Positions 7,825-16,969 of a DNA stretch of 23,671 nt are shown here, piece by piece. The notes under the pieces are model-generated. The model was not told where the DNA came from, did no database searches, and was given only the letters and a program-made list of their open reading frames with translations. The stretch is from CAZBDV01 sp964490765 (GTDB lineage Bacteria > Cloacimonadota > Cloacimonadia > Cloacimonadales > JAJBBL01): assembly GCA_964490765.1 (NCBI GenBank), contig CAZBDV010000036.1:1-23671 (forward strand), in the 5' to 3' direction. The position numbers and the translations under genes were made by a program. Numbering within the stretch: position 1 is the stretch's first letter; the number at the start of each line of letters is the position of its first letter.

Positions 7825-8751
7825 ATGAATTTCTTTGAAAGAATACAAGCACTGGACAGACGATGGATTTATCTACTTGTAGCTCTGGCTATAACGGTTC
7901 CCCTGGTACTGGTTTTCGATTCCAAGACATATACAACGGAACCGACAGAGAACATCTATCAATTAATAGACTCCTTTTCCGGGAGAGATGACAGGGCGAT
8001 AATGATCAATTTCATGCACGATGCCTCCACAATGCCGGAACTCTTCCCGATGGAGGTTGCAATTCTCAGACACGCTTTTCTACGCGATGTGAAGGTATTT
8101 ACAATCTGTTTCACTCCAACTGCAGCACCTCTTGTTGATTACGCGATCAATACAGTAAAAGAGGAGTTTCCCGATATACAGTCAGGGGTAGATTACATCA
8201 ACATAGGCTACAAGCCGGCAGCTCTATATCTTCCTATAGTCCTTGGTATGGGTGATGATATAGCAGAAGCAGTCGAGACAGATGCTGAAGGACGTCAGAT
8301 AGCCAATCTGCCTATGATGGAGAACATCCAGAACTACAATGAGATGAATCTGGTTATTGAAACTTCAGGTTCATCCTTTGGAGCAATGTGGTATATCTAT
8401 GCCCGACCACGATTTGGTGTCAATGTTGCCGCCGGCATTACCGCCGTTATGGCTGCTGATGCTTATCCCTTCCTTCAGACCGGACAGTTGATTGGGATCC
8501 TTGCCGGCTTGAAGGGAGCAGCAGAATATGAGAAGATGGTTGATCTTTTCGCTGCTCAGGACAGGCCATTCAGCAGAGAGAGAGCAAGAGAGGAGCATGT
8601 TTCCATAACCGATGATGCTGTTCTCTACAAATTCAGGGTAGCCCGTATCGGTATGAACGCTCAGACGGTAGCACATATCCTGATTATTGTGTTTATCATC
8701 ATCGGTAACGTCGGATACTTCTTTGAAAAACAACGCGAGAAAAAGGTATAA
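7825..8751 (+). CDS. Double-anchored membrane protein with large ectodomain (protein C)
   Basis: This 308-residue protein has a basic N-terminus, a transmembrane helix (about 14-31), a soluble region of about 250 residues and a second transmembrane helix (about 282-300) followed by a basic tail. By the positive-inside rule the middle lies outside the cytoplasmic membrane. The soluble part alternates hydrophobic strands and helices (AIMINFMHDAS near 58-68, KVFTICFTPT near 90-99), suggesting a Rossmann-like alpha/beta fold; that is inference. Residues 215-235 carry PFLQT, LIG and GAAEY, echoing PFFIT, LIG and GASAY in the cytoplasmic domain of proteins A and A'. GGGGGAG precedes the ATG. Spacing is 18 bases after B and 11 bases before D. 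No known function is recognised. Confidence 0.85.
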   Translation: MNFFERIQALDRRWIYLLVALAITVPLVLVFDSKTYTTEPTENIYQLIDSFSGRDDRAIMINFMHDASTMPELFPMEVAILRHAFLRDVKVFTICFTPTAAPLVDYAINTVKEEFPDIQSGVDYINIGYKPAALYLPIVLGMGDDIAEAVETDAEGRQIANLPMMENIQNYNEMNLVIETSGSSFGAMWYIYARPRFGVNVAAGITAVMAADAYPFLQTGQLIGILAGLKGAAEYEKMVDLFAAQDRPFSRERAREEHVSITDDAVLYKFRVARIGMNAQTVAHILIIVFIIIGNVGYFFEKQREKKV

Positions 8752-8762
8752 GAGGAGGAATA

Positions 8763-9362
8763 ATGTTTGAAACAATAAGTAATTGGATCGCTGCACTGCT
8801 GACCCTGTTTATTTTCTCCTTTCTCTATAAGGACAATCCCTTTTATCGTTTTGCCGAACATCTGCTCGTTGGTGTATCCATGGGTTATTTCATACCCCTG
8901 GTGTATAACAATGCCTTCATGCCCTTCCTCTATACACCGATATTCTTACAGCATAAGTTTATACTGATCATACCTGCTATCATAGGTACATTCTACATAT
9001 TCCGCTTCAACCGGAAATTGAGCTGGTTATCACGATATCCGATTGTGTTTGGTATGGGTATTATCGGTATGGGCGTCCCCATGTCAATGCATGCTTCTGT
9101 TCTGGTACAGATGCGAAGCGCTATGCTTCCAATCATTGATATCAATATCTTTCTGATATTTATCGGAACCGTTACAATCCTTCTCTACTTCTTTTTCTCC
9201 AAATCACACGAAGGGTTATACGGTAAGTTTACCAGAATCGGTGTCTGGTTCATGATGATCGGTTTCGGTGCCTCGTTCGGTTATACCGTGATGGCAAGGC
9301 TCTCATTATTGATCGGTAGAATACAGTTCCTGGTAGGAGATGTTCTAAAGATAATCCAATAG
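8763..9362 (+). CDS. Multi-pass membrane protein of unknown function (protein D)
   Basis: The 199-residue product has about six hydrophobic helices (roughly 4-22, 31-48, 66-81, 91-110, 121-145 and 156-175) joined by short loops, and ends with an amphipathic stretch. The first loop has the charged/aromatic run KDNPFYRFAEH, and Gly/Met-rich turns recur (GMGIIGMG). No family is recognised. The start is supported by AGAGGAGG five bases before ATG 8763. It is the last gene of the A-B-C-D run, followed by the stem-loop terminator at 9372-9444. Confidence 0.85.
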   Translation: MFETISNWIAALLTLFIFSFLYKDNPFYRFAEHLLVGVSMGYFIPLVYNNAFMPFLYTPIFLQHKFILIIPAIIGTFYIFRFNRKLSWLSRYPIVFGMGIIGMGVPMSMHASVLVQMRSAMLPIIDINIFLIFIGTVTILLYFFFSKSHEGLYGKFTRIGVWFMMIGFGASFGYTVMARLSLLIGRIQFLVGDVLKIIQ

Positions 9363-9371
9363 ACTGAAACA

Positions 9372-9444
9372 ATCCTGCATCCATCTTTTTTACTCGATGA
9401 TGTGCACGAACTAAAGAGTGAGATGGATGCAGGATATATTTTTT
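9372..9444 (+). terminator. Long stem-loop terminator after A-B-C-D
   Basis: A perfect 15-bp inverted repeat (ATCCTGCATCCATCT at 9372-9386, complement at 9421-9435) encloses a 34-base loop and is followed by ATA and a run of six T (9439-9444). The T-run follows only on the plus strand, so it should end the transcript containing proteins A to D. The loop is longer than usual and holds a GTGCAC palindrome and an inner ACTC/GAGT pairing (9392-9395 with 9416-9419). It separates the A-B-C-D unit from the paralogue A'. Confidence 0.7.
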
Positions 9445-9528
9445 ACTGCACGATTAGCTGAATTGAGGGATCTAACTCGATAGTGCAGGTGATAGCAACC
9501 GGTTTTTAATAGTATTCTCGAGGTCTTT

Positions 9529-12498
9529 ATGGAAGGACGTGGTTCTCTATTGATATGGAGATTGACGATAATTACTGCCATATCCCTTTTTTTATTCAGC
9601 TACTTATTATTCTCCACCAATCTGTCAGCTACTCAGGCTACCCATCAGGTCCAGGAATTGAGAGTAGTAGATTTACCGAACGATGACGGTACAGGGCTTC
9701 TCCTATCCTGGACTCCTTTACCAGTAGAGAGTAGGATCATCGAATACCGTATATATCGTGGTGTAAGCCCTGACAGTCTCTTTCTGATAGGAACGATCGA
9801 AGTTGATCCTACTCTAGGTGTTACCTCTCCCAGAATGTATTTCTATGATCGGGATTATACCGAATTCGTCAGTATCTATTCCCCGAGCCGTCTCAGAAAG
9901 GAGGTCCAGCAACCATCAGAAAGCCCTCTTTATCGTCATATGCCAAAAGATCTGAGTGTCTATGGCCAGTATCTGAGCCATTATTCCGTTCTGGGTATAA
10001 TAGAGAAAGATGATTTTTATTATCGTTCTCGGCCGATAGAGATAACCGAGACAACAGACGAGCGTGAAGAAACTACAGTTTACGCAGGCCTGCCGCTGCG
10101 TAGTTTCGACGGACTTTATTCGATGCTGATACCGGAGAAGCCATACTATTATGCGGTCCTGGCAGTTGATAATCAGAGACGATTCTATCCTCACAGTGAG
10201 ATCGTCGAAGGTATCGCTTTAGATAATCCTCCTGAAGATCCGACAGAATTTTCAGCAGTTCTGTTTACCGATACTGGCAGACTGCAATTCGAGTGGTTCA
10301 ATCCCTATTTCGAAGATGATCTCTATGAGCGGAATGTCTATCTGCTTACCGAAGATCAGGTAGCAGATATGGAAGTTTATATTGACCAGGAGAGGAAGAG
10401 GACAGCACTTGATCTGCAACAGCGAATGAATCCGCAAAACGAGGTTATCGAGATAACCTTAGATTATACAAATCCTGCTTTCCATATTTTGGCCGAACCG
10501 ACTGCTTTCCCATACCCCTCGACAATAACTGGTTTCATTGATACAATTGATGGAAAGCTTAGTATCATCGGGACCGACAATCAATACGAGCTCGACCTTT
10601 CTGAACCGGAGAAATACCGTTTTGTCCTATCTTTCAGAGATTATGCGGGTTATGAGAGTTTTTCCGAAATTATAACACCCCGAATCAAGACCTCGGTCGA
10701 TAAACCGGTATTACCAGAATACAGAATAACGGACAAACCGGATGACAAGGGCGACTATAATCAACTTCTCTTCGGTAAGCCCCTCGTCTTCATGACTCAG
10801 GGTTCCTTTCTCAACCGAGATAGAACTAAGATCGCCCTGAATTACGATTATACCGAGAACAGAAATAACCGCCTCAAAACAATAGTATTCAGATTCTACG
10901 ATGCAGATGGAAACATGCTGACAGAGGTTGAGGAATTTCTCCCGGATAAGATCATCCGCCTTTCAATACCTTCCTTTGACACCCTGAGCCGAGGTATAGA
11001 AATCGAGATAATGCCCGAGATCAGCAGTGATACAGAAGAAGCTGATTATATCCTGACCCAGACGATGTATTACAATGACGAATTCGGGTTCATTGAGTAT
11101 AGTGATCTGATCGTCATAGAAGATGAGATACTCGGAACAGATGAGAGTGAGACAGTCGCAGATTACAGTTATTATCTCTATAAGAGAGCCATTTCAGATG
11201 AGAATTTTCGCCTGGCCCGCAATATCAGCCCTTTTGCCAGATACCTGGACGACAGTATTCCGTATGAAACCTCTATCTTCAAACTCGTTAACCGTTTTGA
11301 TTTAGATAATAATCTCCTGCTGGTTGATAGCAGTATCGGAATAACTTATGACAGGGAAAGAGAACTCGCTATCGAAACCAGTATCTTCGCTTCTGAGATT
11401 GATGCCATCATTGATGATTACCAGCAGAAGATAGCAGAAACAGAAGCTGCTATAAATGAAACTCCAGACCTGCTGGAACTGCAGGATCTGAGCTGGGAAC
11501 TGGAATACTATCAGAACAGGTTATGGATGGAGACAGAGCATCCTGTACTGGTCGAGGCAAACATGATCCAGGACAATCGTCGCAGAATGAAGTTTCTTGC
11601 CGATATAAGAGAGCGGCACCGAAGAAGTTTCGAATATATCTTCATCAAATCTGACCGTCAGGGACTCTTTTATCAGGATGATGTCTATGAAGATAACGAT
11701 ACGAGATATTTCTACCCTGTCCCTAACTGGTTTGACAGCAGCCAGTTAGCCTCTCTCATTGCCTCTCTGATCTTTGGGTTTCTCGTCTTTTTCTTTATTC
11801 AAAAAGCAAAGAAAGGTCAGGAGATGTATATCCGCCCGATTGCCGGTTTGGAAGAGATCGATAATGCCATAGGGCGCGCAACAGAAATGGGTAAGCCTAT
11901 CCTCTTCGTACCGGGTATAGGCTACATAGAGGAGATAGCTACCCTTGCCGGACTGTCCATACTGAGCAATGTTGCGAAAAAAGCTGCCGAATACGACACA
12001 AGAGTGATGGTTCCTGTCGCTGACTATATTGTTCTCCCTATCGCGATGGAGACGGTAAAAGAGGCTCATATTGCAGCCGGCCGTCCTGATACTTTTAATA
12101 GAGACGATATCTTCTACATCTCGGGAGATCAGTTTGCTTTCGTAGCAGGGGTAAACGGGATAATGGTCAGGCAAAAGACAGTAGCGAATTTCTTTCTTGG
12201 TGTTTTCTTTGCTGAAGCACTCATAATGACGGAGACCGGGAACGCTCAGGGTGCCATTCAGATCGCCGGGTCAGATTCCATAACTCAGATTCCCTTCTTT
12301 ATAACAACCTGCGACTATACCCTGATCGGGGAGGAGTTATACGGAGCTTCCGCATATCTTGCCAGAGAGCCGTTGATGCTGGGAACATTGAAGGCACAGG
12401 ACTATTTTAAATTTTTGATACTAACCTTCGTCATCGTCGGAGCAGTCCTGTCAACACTGAGAATAACCTTTCTTATTAACGCCTTTCCTTCACAATAG
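9529..12498 (+). CDS. Paralogue of the 4202 gene: FN3-like ectodomain, conserved cytoplasmic domain (protein A')
   Basis: The product has 989 residues, the same length and domain order as the gene at 4202: signal peptide or anchor (about 12-36), PNDDGTGL FN3-like module near residue 50, beta-rich ectodomain with the DKPDDKGDYN stretch, helical charged segment (about 623-700), transmembrane helix (about 740-758), conserved alpha/beta domain (about 766-955) and C-terminal transmembrane helix. By eye the 766-955 domains of the two copies are about three quarters identical, whereas the ectodomains are clearly more divergent. The best-kept block spans the IPFFITTCDYTLIGEELYG region. A weak GAGG lies five bases before ATG 9529. 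It is separated from gene D by a terminator, so it probably has its own promoter, though no convincing one is visible in 9445-9528. No enzyme motif is recognised. The next gene, psd, starts 82 bases later. Confidence 0.9.
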   Translation: MEGRGSLLIWRLTIITAISLFLFSYLLFSTNLSATQATHQVQELRVVDLPNDDGTGLLLSWTPLPVESRIIEYRIYRGVSPDSLFLIGTIEVDPTLGVTSPRMYFYDRDYTEFVSIYSPSRLRKEVQQPSESPLYRHMPKDLSVYGQYLSHYSVLGIIEKDDFYYRSRPIEITETTDEREETTVYAGLPLRSFDGLYSMLIPEKPYYYAVLAVDNQRRFYPHSEIVEGIALDNPPEDPTEFSAVLFTDTGRLQFEWFNPYFEDDLYERNVYLLTEDQVADMEVYIDQERKRTALDLQQRMNPQNEVIEITLDYTNPAFHILAEPTAFPYPSTITGFIDTIDGKLSIIGTDNQYELDLSEPEKYRFVLSFRDYAGYESFSEIITPRIKTSVDKPVLPEYRITDKPDDKGDYNQLLFGKPLVFMTQGSFLNRDRTKIALNYDYTENRNNRLKTIVFRFYDADGNMLTEVEEFLPDKIIRLSIPSFDTLSRGIEIEIMPEISSDTEEADYILTQTMYYNDEFGFIEYSDLIVIEDEILGTDESETVADYSYYLYKRAISDENFRLARNISPFARYLDDSIPYETSIFKLVNRFDLDNNLLLVDSSIGITYDRERELAIETSIFASEIDAIIDDYQQKIAETEAAINETPDLLELQDLSWELEYYQNRLWMETEHPVLVEANMIQDNRRRMKFLADIRERHRRSFEYIFIKSDRQGLFYQDDVYEDNDTRYFYPVPNWFDSSQLASLIASLIFGFLVFFFIQKAKKGQEMYIRPIAGLEEIDNAIGRATEMGKPILFVPGIGYIEEIATLAGLSILSNVAKKAAEYDTRVMVPVADYIVLPIAMETVKEAHIAAGRPDTFNRDDIFYISGDQFAFVAGVNGIMVRQKTVANFFLGVFFAEALIMTETGNAQGAIQIAGSDSITQIPFFITTCDYTLIGEELYGASAYLAREPLMLGTLKAQDYFKFLILTFVIVGAVLSTLRITFLINAFPSQ

Positions 12499-12580
12499 TG
12501 GTAATGAATTTAACGAAAGATAAACAATCAATCTCGAAAACCAGTCATCTGGAGTCGCTGAACTCAATTGATATTGTATT

Positions 12581-13516
12581 ATGCTTCTTCGCTTGATCAA
12601 AAAACCTTCCTACAAAAAGATCCCTTCGATATTTTATGTCGATCGACAGACCGCTTTGGTCCGGCGAGAGAAGATCCCTGCCGAACAGTGGTTAAAATGG
12701 CTGTATCACGACCCGTTTGGTAACTTAGCCTTGGAGGCGGTAATTAAACGTAATGCCTTTACCCGCATTTACGGCAGGTCTATGAAAAGTCCCCGGTCCA
12801 CTTTGAAGATCAAATCTTTCGTCAATATGTTCGGAATCGATAATAGTGAATTTGAAAAGGATCTGAATGATTATACCTCTTTCAATGATTTCTTTATCAG
12901 AAAGATCAAGAAGATACACCGCCCGATAAATCCCGGTCCAACAACAATAATCTCTCCTGTAGACGGAAAGGTCCTGGCTTTTGCAGATATCCATAAAGAG
13001 ACCCACTTCATCGTCAAGGGGCACGACTTTTCACTCCCCGAGTTTCTCAACAATAGCAGGCTGGCAGAAGAATACTATAACGGGAGTATGATGATCTTCA
13101 GATTGACTCCAGCTGATTACCACCGCTTTCATTTCCCGTTTGATTGCATCCCGGGCAAATCGCATAGAATAAGGGGAAAATACTACTCAGTCTCACCTAT
13201 ATCGCTCAGGAAGAAGATCAAGACCTATTACCAGAACAAGAGGGAATACACACTTCTCGAGTCTGAAATCTTCGGCAATGTCATCATGGCCGAAATTGGT
13301 GCTACTCTTGTCGGTTCGATCAAGCAGACCTTTACCCCCGGCAGATGCTATAGAAAAGGAGAGGAAAAGGGATACTTCGAGTTTGGTGGCTCGGCAGTCG
13401 TTCTACTCTTCAAAAAAAACGTTATCAAGATCGACCCTGATCTGCTTCATAACACACTACTCTCTTACGAGACTCGTGTTCTGATGGGTGAGCGTGTTGC
13501 AGTTCAATCTAACTGA
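12581..13516 (+). CDS. psd: Phosphatidylserine decarboxylase
   Basis: Pyruvoyl enzyme that makes phosphatidylethanolamine from phosphatidylserine at the cytoplasmic membrane. The 311-residue length fits the longer type II-like bacterial form rather than the short archaeal-type form. The self-processing triad is visible: Asp128 in SPVDGKV, His181 in the PADYHRFHFP motif (with His184), and Ser271 in GYFEFGGSAV. Cleavage between Gly270 and Ser271 would give the beta chain and an alpha chain whose new N-terminal pyruvoyl derives from Ser271. The site reads GGSA where E. coli has LGST. ATG 12581 has no obvious Shine-Dalgarno; the frame begins with family-like sequence soon after. A bidirectional hairpin follows at 13543. 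Confidence 0.93.
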   Translation: MLLRLIKKPSYKKIPSIFYVDRQTALVRREKIPAEQWLKWLYHDPFGNLALEAVIKRNAFTRIYGRSMKSPRSTLKIKSFVNMFGIDNSEFEKDLNDYTSFNDFFIRKIKKIHRPINPGPTTIISPVDGKVLAFADIHKETHFIVKGHDFSLPEFLNNSRLAEEYYNGSMMIFRLTPADYHRFHFPFDCIPGKSHRIRGKYYSVSPISLRKKIKTYYQNKREYTLLESEIFGNVIMAEIGATLVGSIKQTFTPGRCYRKGEEKGYFEFGGSAVVLLFKKNVIKIDPDLLHNTLLSYETRVLMGERVAVQSN

Positions 13517-13542
13517 TCACCTCTTCCCGATATATATAAAGA

Positions 13543-13572
13543 AAGAGCCTGAATCATACAGTTCAGGCTCTT
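13543..13572. terminator. Hairpin terminator between convergent genes
   Basis: AAGAGCCTGAA (13543-13553) and its exact complement (13562-13572) form an 11-bp stem with an 8-base loop. It sits between the convergent psd and protease genes. On the minus strand the stem ends in CTCTTTCTTT, a T-rich tail that suits the protease transcript. The plus-strand tail is weaker, so it may serve both directions with the leftward one favoured. Confidence 0.75.
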
Positions 13573-13592
13573 AAGAATACTTCGTTATTATA

Positions 13593-16500
13593 CTACTTAA
13601 GGAGTATCATCTTTCCGGTTGCCTGGTAATCACCAGAATGCATCCGATAGAAATAAATTCCACTCCCAATATTTCTGTTCCGATCGTCATCTCCTTTCCA
13701 GATAACCGAATGATTACCCGCTGAATACTGTTCATCAACCAGTCTCTTAACTCTTCTGCCTCTGATATCAAAAATATCTATTTTAACATTGCCGGCTGTT
13801 GCCAGACTGAAGGCGATCTCTGTTTCGGGATTAAACGGATTAGGATAATTACCTTTTAATTCGGTAATTTCAGGAAGTGCAAGATCATCATCAATATCGC
13901 TGTATGAGGTAGCTACCACCTCGTTCGATGGTTCTGATTCACCTGCAGTATAAACAGCGGTTACATAATAGATATAATTCCCGTATGAGACCAGAGGATC
14001 AATATAATTGGTCTCCTCAAGAAGCCCATCATTGATCATATCTCCATTTCGATAGACATTGAATCCGAGCAGTTCTCTTCCATTCCTGCTGTTCCTTTCC
14101 CCTTCGTAATCAGGATATTCCCATTCCAGATAGACATCTGCACTGTTTACTATCTCACAGGTCAGGTTAGAGGGTGGCAGCAATTCGAGCATTATATTGA
14201 TCGTATTGCCGGGATCTGATTCGCCTCCGGGATAGATGGCTGTAACGTAATAGTGATAGGTTGACCCCATTGAGACATCCAGGTCGATAAACTCAGTATC
14301 GACTATTAACTCACTGTTGAGTAGAGTCTGGTCACGATAGACATTATAACCCAGAGGATCGCTCTCCGGAGATGCTGACCAGTAAAGATGAACCTTCTGA
14401 TATCCTGTAGTGGCATAAAGATCGCCAGGTATCTCCAGTTCCACAGATTCTCCTGTTATCTCAATATCATCAACGCACCAGTAGTAGGCATCCGCACCCG
14501 TATAATTCCATTTGAATTTCACTTCAGGAAACCCTGCAACTTCAGGAATAACCTGAGAAAAATATTCCGGATTCGCAGTATCTGTATTCCATACCTGAAT
14601 ATCCTGCCAGGTCTCTCCATCGTCTATACTGTAAGAAAATGTTGCCTCTGACCTGTTCTCGATCTGTCGGAAATAATGGGTAAAAGAAACTGTGATATCT
14701 ATCATTCCCCGCAGATTGAGACGGGGTGTTATCAGGTCAGTATCCTGAATACCGTCAGGCCCAAAAGCGTTACTGTTGACAAAGGCATAGCGCCCTGTCG
14801 TGCCTTCCAGGCCTTCATCTATATTGCCGAATTGCCACATCTGGCCACTCTCTGCAATGTCCACTCTCTGCCAGAACATCGGTGTAGAATTGGAATTATT
14901 GAAATTCTGGCTCAGAGGTAGAGACATATATTCGAAATCGGTCACCGCATAGGTGATTATTCCCTCGGAATATTCCAGCTCTTCATTGTAAGATATCGCC
15001 TTGTAGTAATAAGCCTTGCCCTGTTCCAGGTTCTCATGGATAAATGATGTATCACCACCACCATATACTACTGTCCCACCTATCGGAAGATTCTCTCCAA
15101 CCCAGTAATTGCGTCCGTTGACCGGAGTCCCGAAGGTTCCGTCAGTTACAGCAAGTATGAGAACATTGTCCTCATCTTCGTTCTTTTCCCATGTAACCTC
15201 TATACAGTCACTTCCGAGTGAGAAAGCAGTAATATTCATCGGATCTTCCACTATAGGCAACAGCTCATCAACACCCATCAATGCTGCATAGGCATTGAGA
15301 CGCCCTGTTCCGAGCATACCCGGATAGCCCTGATTAACACTATAATGATCATCGGTTGTCTCACGCAGTATAGAGGCAATATCACTATTTGTTAGAATAA
15401 AATCGTTGCGATAAGCGTAAGAAACCAGTAGGGCAGCAACCCCGGAGGCATGGGGACAGGCCATGGAAGTCCCCTGAAAGTATCCATAACTGTTACCTGT
15501 CTTAGTACTGAGTACTCCACGGGCAGTTACAGTATTGGTCTCTCCACCCGGAGCAGAAATATCAACCCAGGTATCATAGGTAGAATACCAGGATTTCTGG
15601 TCCTGATTGTTGGTGGCAGCAACAGAGAAAGCACCAGAATAACAACCTGGATAACGCTGACCGCTGGCACCACTGTTACCGGCCGCAAAAATGGTTATAC
15701 CGCCGTCAAGAGCCTCTCCCCCACCATTGGCGTTGAAGTAATCTATGGCATCAAGAACATTCTGATCATAGTAATTATTTGATGTGTAACCCCAGCTGTT
15801 CTGGGAAATAGCTGCACCATTATCGGCTGCATAGAGGGGTGCCTGATGAAATCCACCACTAGAACTACCACTAAAAACCTGACAGGACATCAGTCTGATT
15901 CCATCGCCGGAACCGGAACCACCGGCAACCCCGGCTACACCGATATCGTTATTGGTAACAGCTGCTACAGTCCCGGCTACATGAGTGCCATGATCTGCCG
16001 GTATAATGTTGGGTGAATTGGTTACGAAATTGTAACCGATTTCCTCCCACATATTGTCTGCCAGATCGGGATGGGTGTGCTGAATACCGGAATCAATAAT
16101 AGCAACAAGAACGTCTGAATGACCCATTTCAATATCCCAGGCCTCCAACAGGCTGATATCACATCCCGGAGTTCCACCTAACTGGCCGGTATTGTGATAA
16201 TGCCATTGATCATCTAACTGAGGATCATCTGGCGTCCAGCGATTAGTCACTGTTTCATCAGATTGAACCTCCTGCATAGAATCGAAAAGAACCTTTCTGT
16301 ATTCCGGTTCAGCCCATTCAATTACTTCTTTCAAATCACGAAAGGCCATGATAATATCTCTGATGTCCTCTCTGGAATCATAGTGGAATTCATACCAGAG
16401 ATGAAATCCCCAGAGTCGATGACGCCATTCGTAGCCGTTTTTTAACGCCGGACTATCGAAAAGTTTGTGGGCCTCATATATACCGAAAGAGTTGTTTAAC

Positions 16501-16751
16501 TCATCCAGCTCAGCAATACCACTGACTATTATTCCATTGTCGTCCCTGACTATATTATTAGTATCAAGATAATCAGTATATTCAGGTTGGAATTTTATCT
16601 TGAACCAGCCATCTTCTATAGCCTCATCAGGAACTTCGTAAATATCGATAAAGGGACGTTCTCCGAATCTTACCTCCGGATTGGCCCCCCTGAGCATCAT
16701 TACAGAACCAATCAAGAGCACTATAAAAGCTAATATCTTTACTATCTTCAT
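13593..16751 (-). CDS. Secreted subtilisin-like (S8) protease with type IX sorting domain, copy 1
   Basis: Predicted extracellular or surface serine protease of 1052 residues. Order: signal peptide (1-23); N-terminal region resembling an I9-type inhibitor propeptide (about 30-153, ending WAEPEYRK); S8 catalytic domain (about 190-495) with Asp220 in IIDSG, His254 in DHGTHVAG, oxyanion Asn359 in AAGN and Ser429 in GTSMACPHASG; an FN3-like module (about 505-605); a jelly-roll/choice-of-anchor J-like module (608-768, with SIDDGETW and WCVDDIEI); two FN3 modules (770-855, 857-948); and a C-terminal NYPNPFNPET domain (about 968-1052) with DIRGRRV and SGIYFYRM, the type A sorting signal that directs substrates to the type IX system in FCB bacteria. 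All catalytic residues are present. AAGGA precedes ATG 16751 by nine bases. The gene at 16970 is a colinear tandem paralogue. Confidence 0.94.
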   Translation of the reverse strand: MKIVKILAFIVLLIGSVMMLRGANPEVRFGERPFIDIYEVPDEAIEDGWFKIKFQPEYTDYLDTNNIVRDDNGIIVSGIAELDELNNSFGIYEAHKLFDSPALKNGYEWRHRLWGFHLWYEFHYDSREDIRDIIMAFRDLKEVIEWAEPEYRKVLFDSMQEVQSDETVTNRWTPDDPQLDDQWHYHNTGQLGGTPGCDISLLEAWDIEMGHSDVLVAIIDSGIQHTHPDLADNMWEEIGYNFVTNSPNIIPADHGTHVAGTVAAVTNNDIGVAGVAGGSGSGDGIRLMSCQVFSGSSSGGFHQAPLYAADNGAAISQNSWGYTSNNYYDQNVLDAIDYFNANGGGEALDGGITIFAAGNSGASGQRYPGCYSGAFSVAATNNQDQKSWYSTYDTWVDISAPGGETNTVTARGVLSTKTGNSYGYFQGTSMACPHASGVAALLVSYAYRNDFILTNSDIASILRETTDDHYSVNQGYPGMLGTGRLNAYAALMGVDELLPIVEDPMNITAFSLGSDCIEVTWEKNEDEDNVLILAVTDGTFGTPVNGRNYWVGENLPIGGTVVYGGGDTSFIHENLEQGKAYYYKAISYNEELEYSEGIITYAVTDFEYMSLPLSQNFNNSNSTPMFWQRVDIAESGQMWQFGNIDEGLEGTTGRYAFVNSNAFGPDGIQDTDLITPRLNLRGMIDITVSFTHYFRQIENRSEATFSYSIDDGETWQDIQVWNTDTANPEYFSQVIPEVAGFPEVKFKWNYTGADAYYWCVDDIEITGESVELEIPGDLYATTGYQKVHLYWSASPESDPLGYNVYRDQTLLNSELIVDTEFIDLDVSMGSTYHYYVTAIYPGGESDPGNTINIMLELLPPSNLTCEIVNSADVYLEWEYPDYEGERNSRNGRELLGFNVYRNGDMINDGLLEETNYIDPLVSYGNYIYYVTAVYTAGESEPSNEVVATSYSDIDDDLALPEITELKGNYPNPFNPETEIAFSLATAGNVKIDIFDIRGRRVKRLVDEQYSAGNHSVIWKGDDDRNRNIGSGIYFYRMHSGDYQATGKMILLK

Positions 16752-16778
16752 TTTACTAATCCTTATCCGTTTATTTTT

Positions 16779-16809
16779 TTTATAATGATTGCCAAAAAAA
16801 CAGTGTCAA
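16779..16809 (-). promoter_or_regulatory. Possible promoter of protease copy 1
   Basis: On the minus strand TTGACA (16809 to 16804) is followed after 19 bases by TATAAA (16784 to 16779), about 28 bases upstream of the ATG. The spacer is two bases longer than ideal. Its placement between the upstream gene's terminator (16918-16946) and the start codon supports separate transcription of the two proteases. Confidence 0.4.
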
Positions 16810-16917
16810 GGATAATCTTTTGATCACCTCTAAACCCACTATTGTAGGGAGTAGCAGAAGATTCTGCAAAGAACAAAACAAGAATTCTCTCACTCGAACA
16901 ACTATAAGATAGACAAG

Positions 16918-16946
16918 AAGACCGGCAGGATTTCCTGTCCGGTCTT
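16918..16946 (-). terminator. Hairpin terminator after protease copy 2
   Basis: AAGACCGG and CAGGA (16918-16930) pair with TCCTG and CCGGTCTT (16933-16946), leaving a two-base loop and one bulged T at 16938: a GC-rich stem of about 13 bp. It lies 24 bases after the stop of the protease at 16970-20119. The minus-strand tail (CTTGTCTATCTT) is only moderately T-rich. Confidence 0.65.
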
Positions 16947-16969
16947 ATAGTATATAATAGCATCTATGC

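Noticed and set aside
9446..9488. CTGCAC/GTGCAG inverted repeat before A'
   Set aside because: Only six base pairs over a 31-base loop; could be chance next to the stronger terminator.
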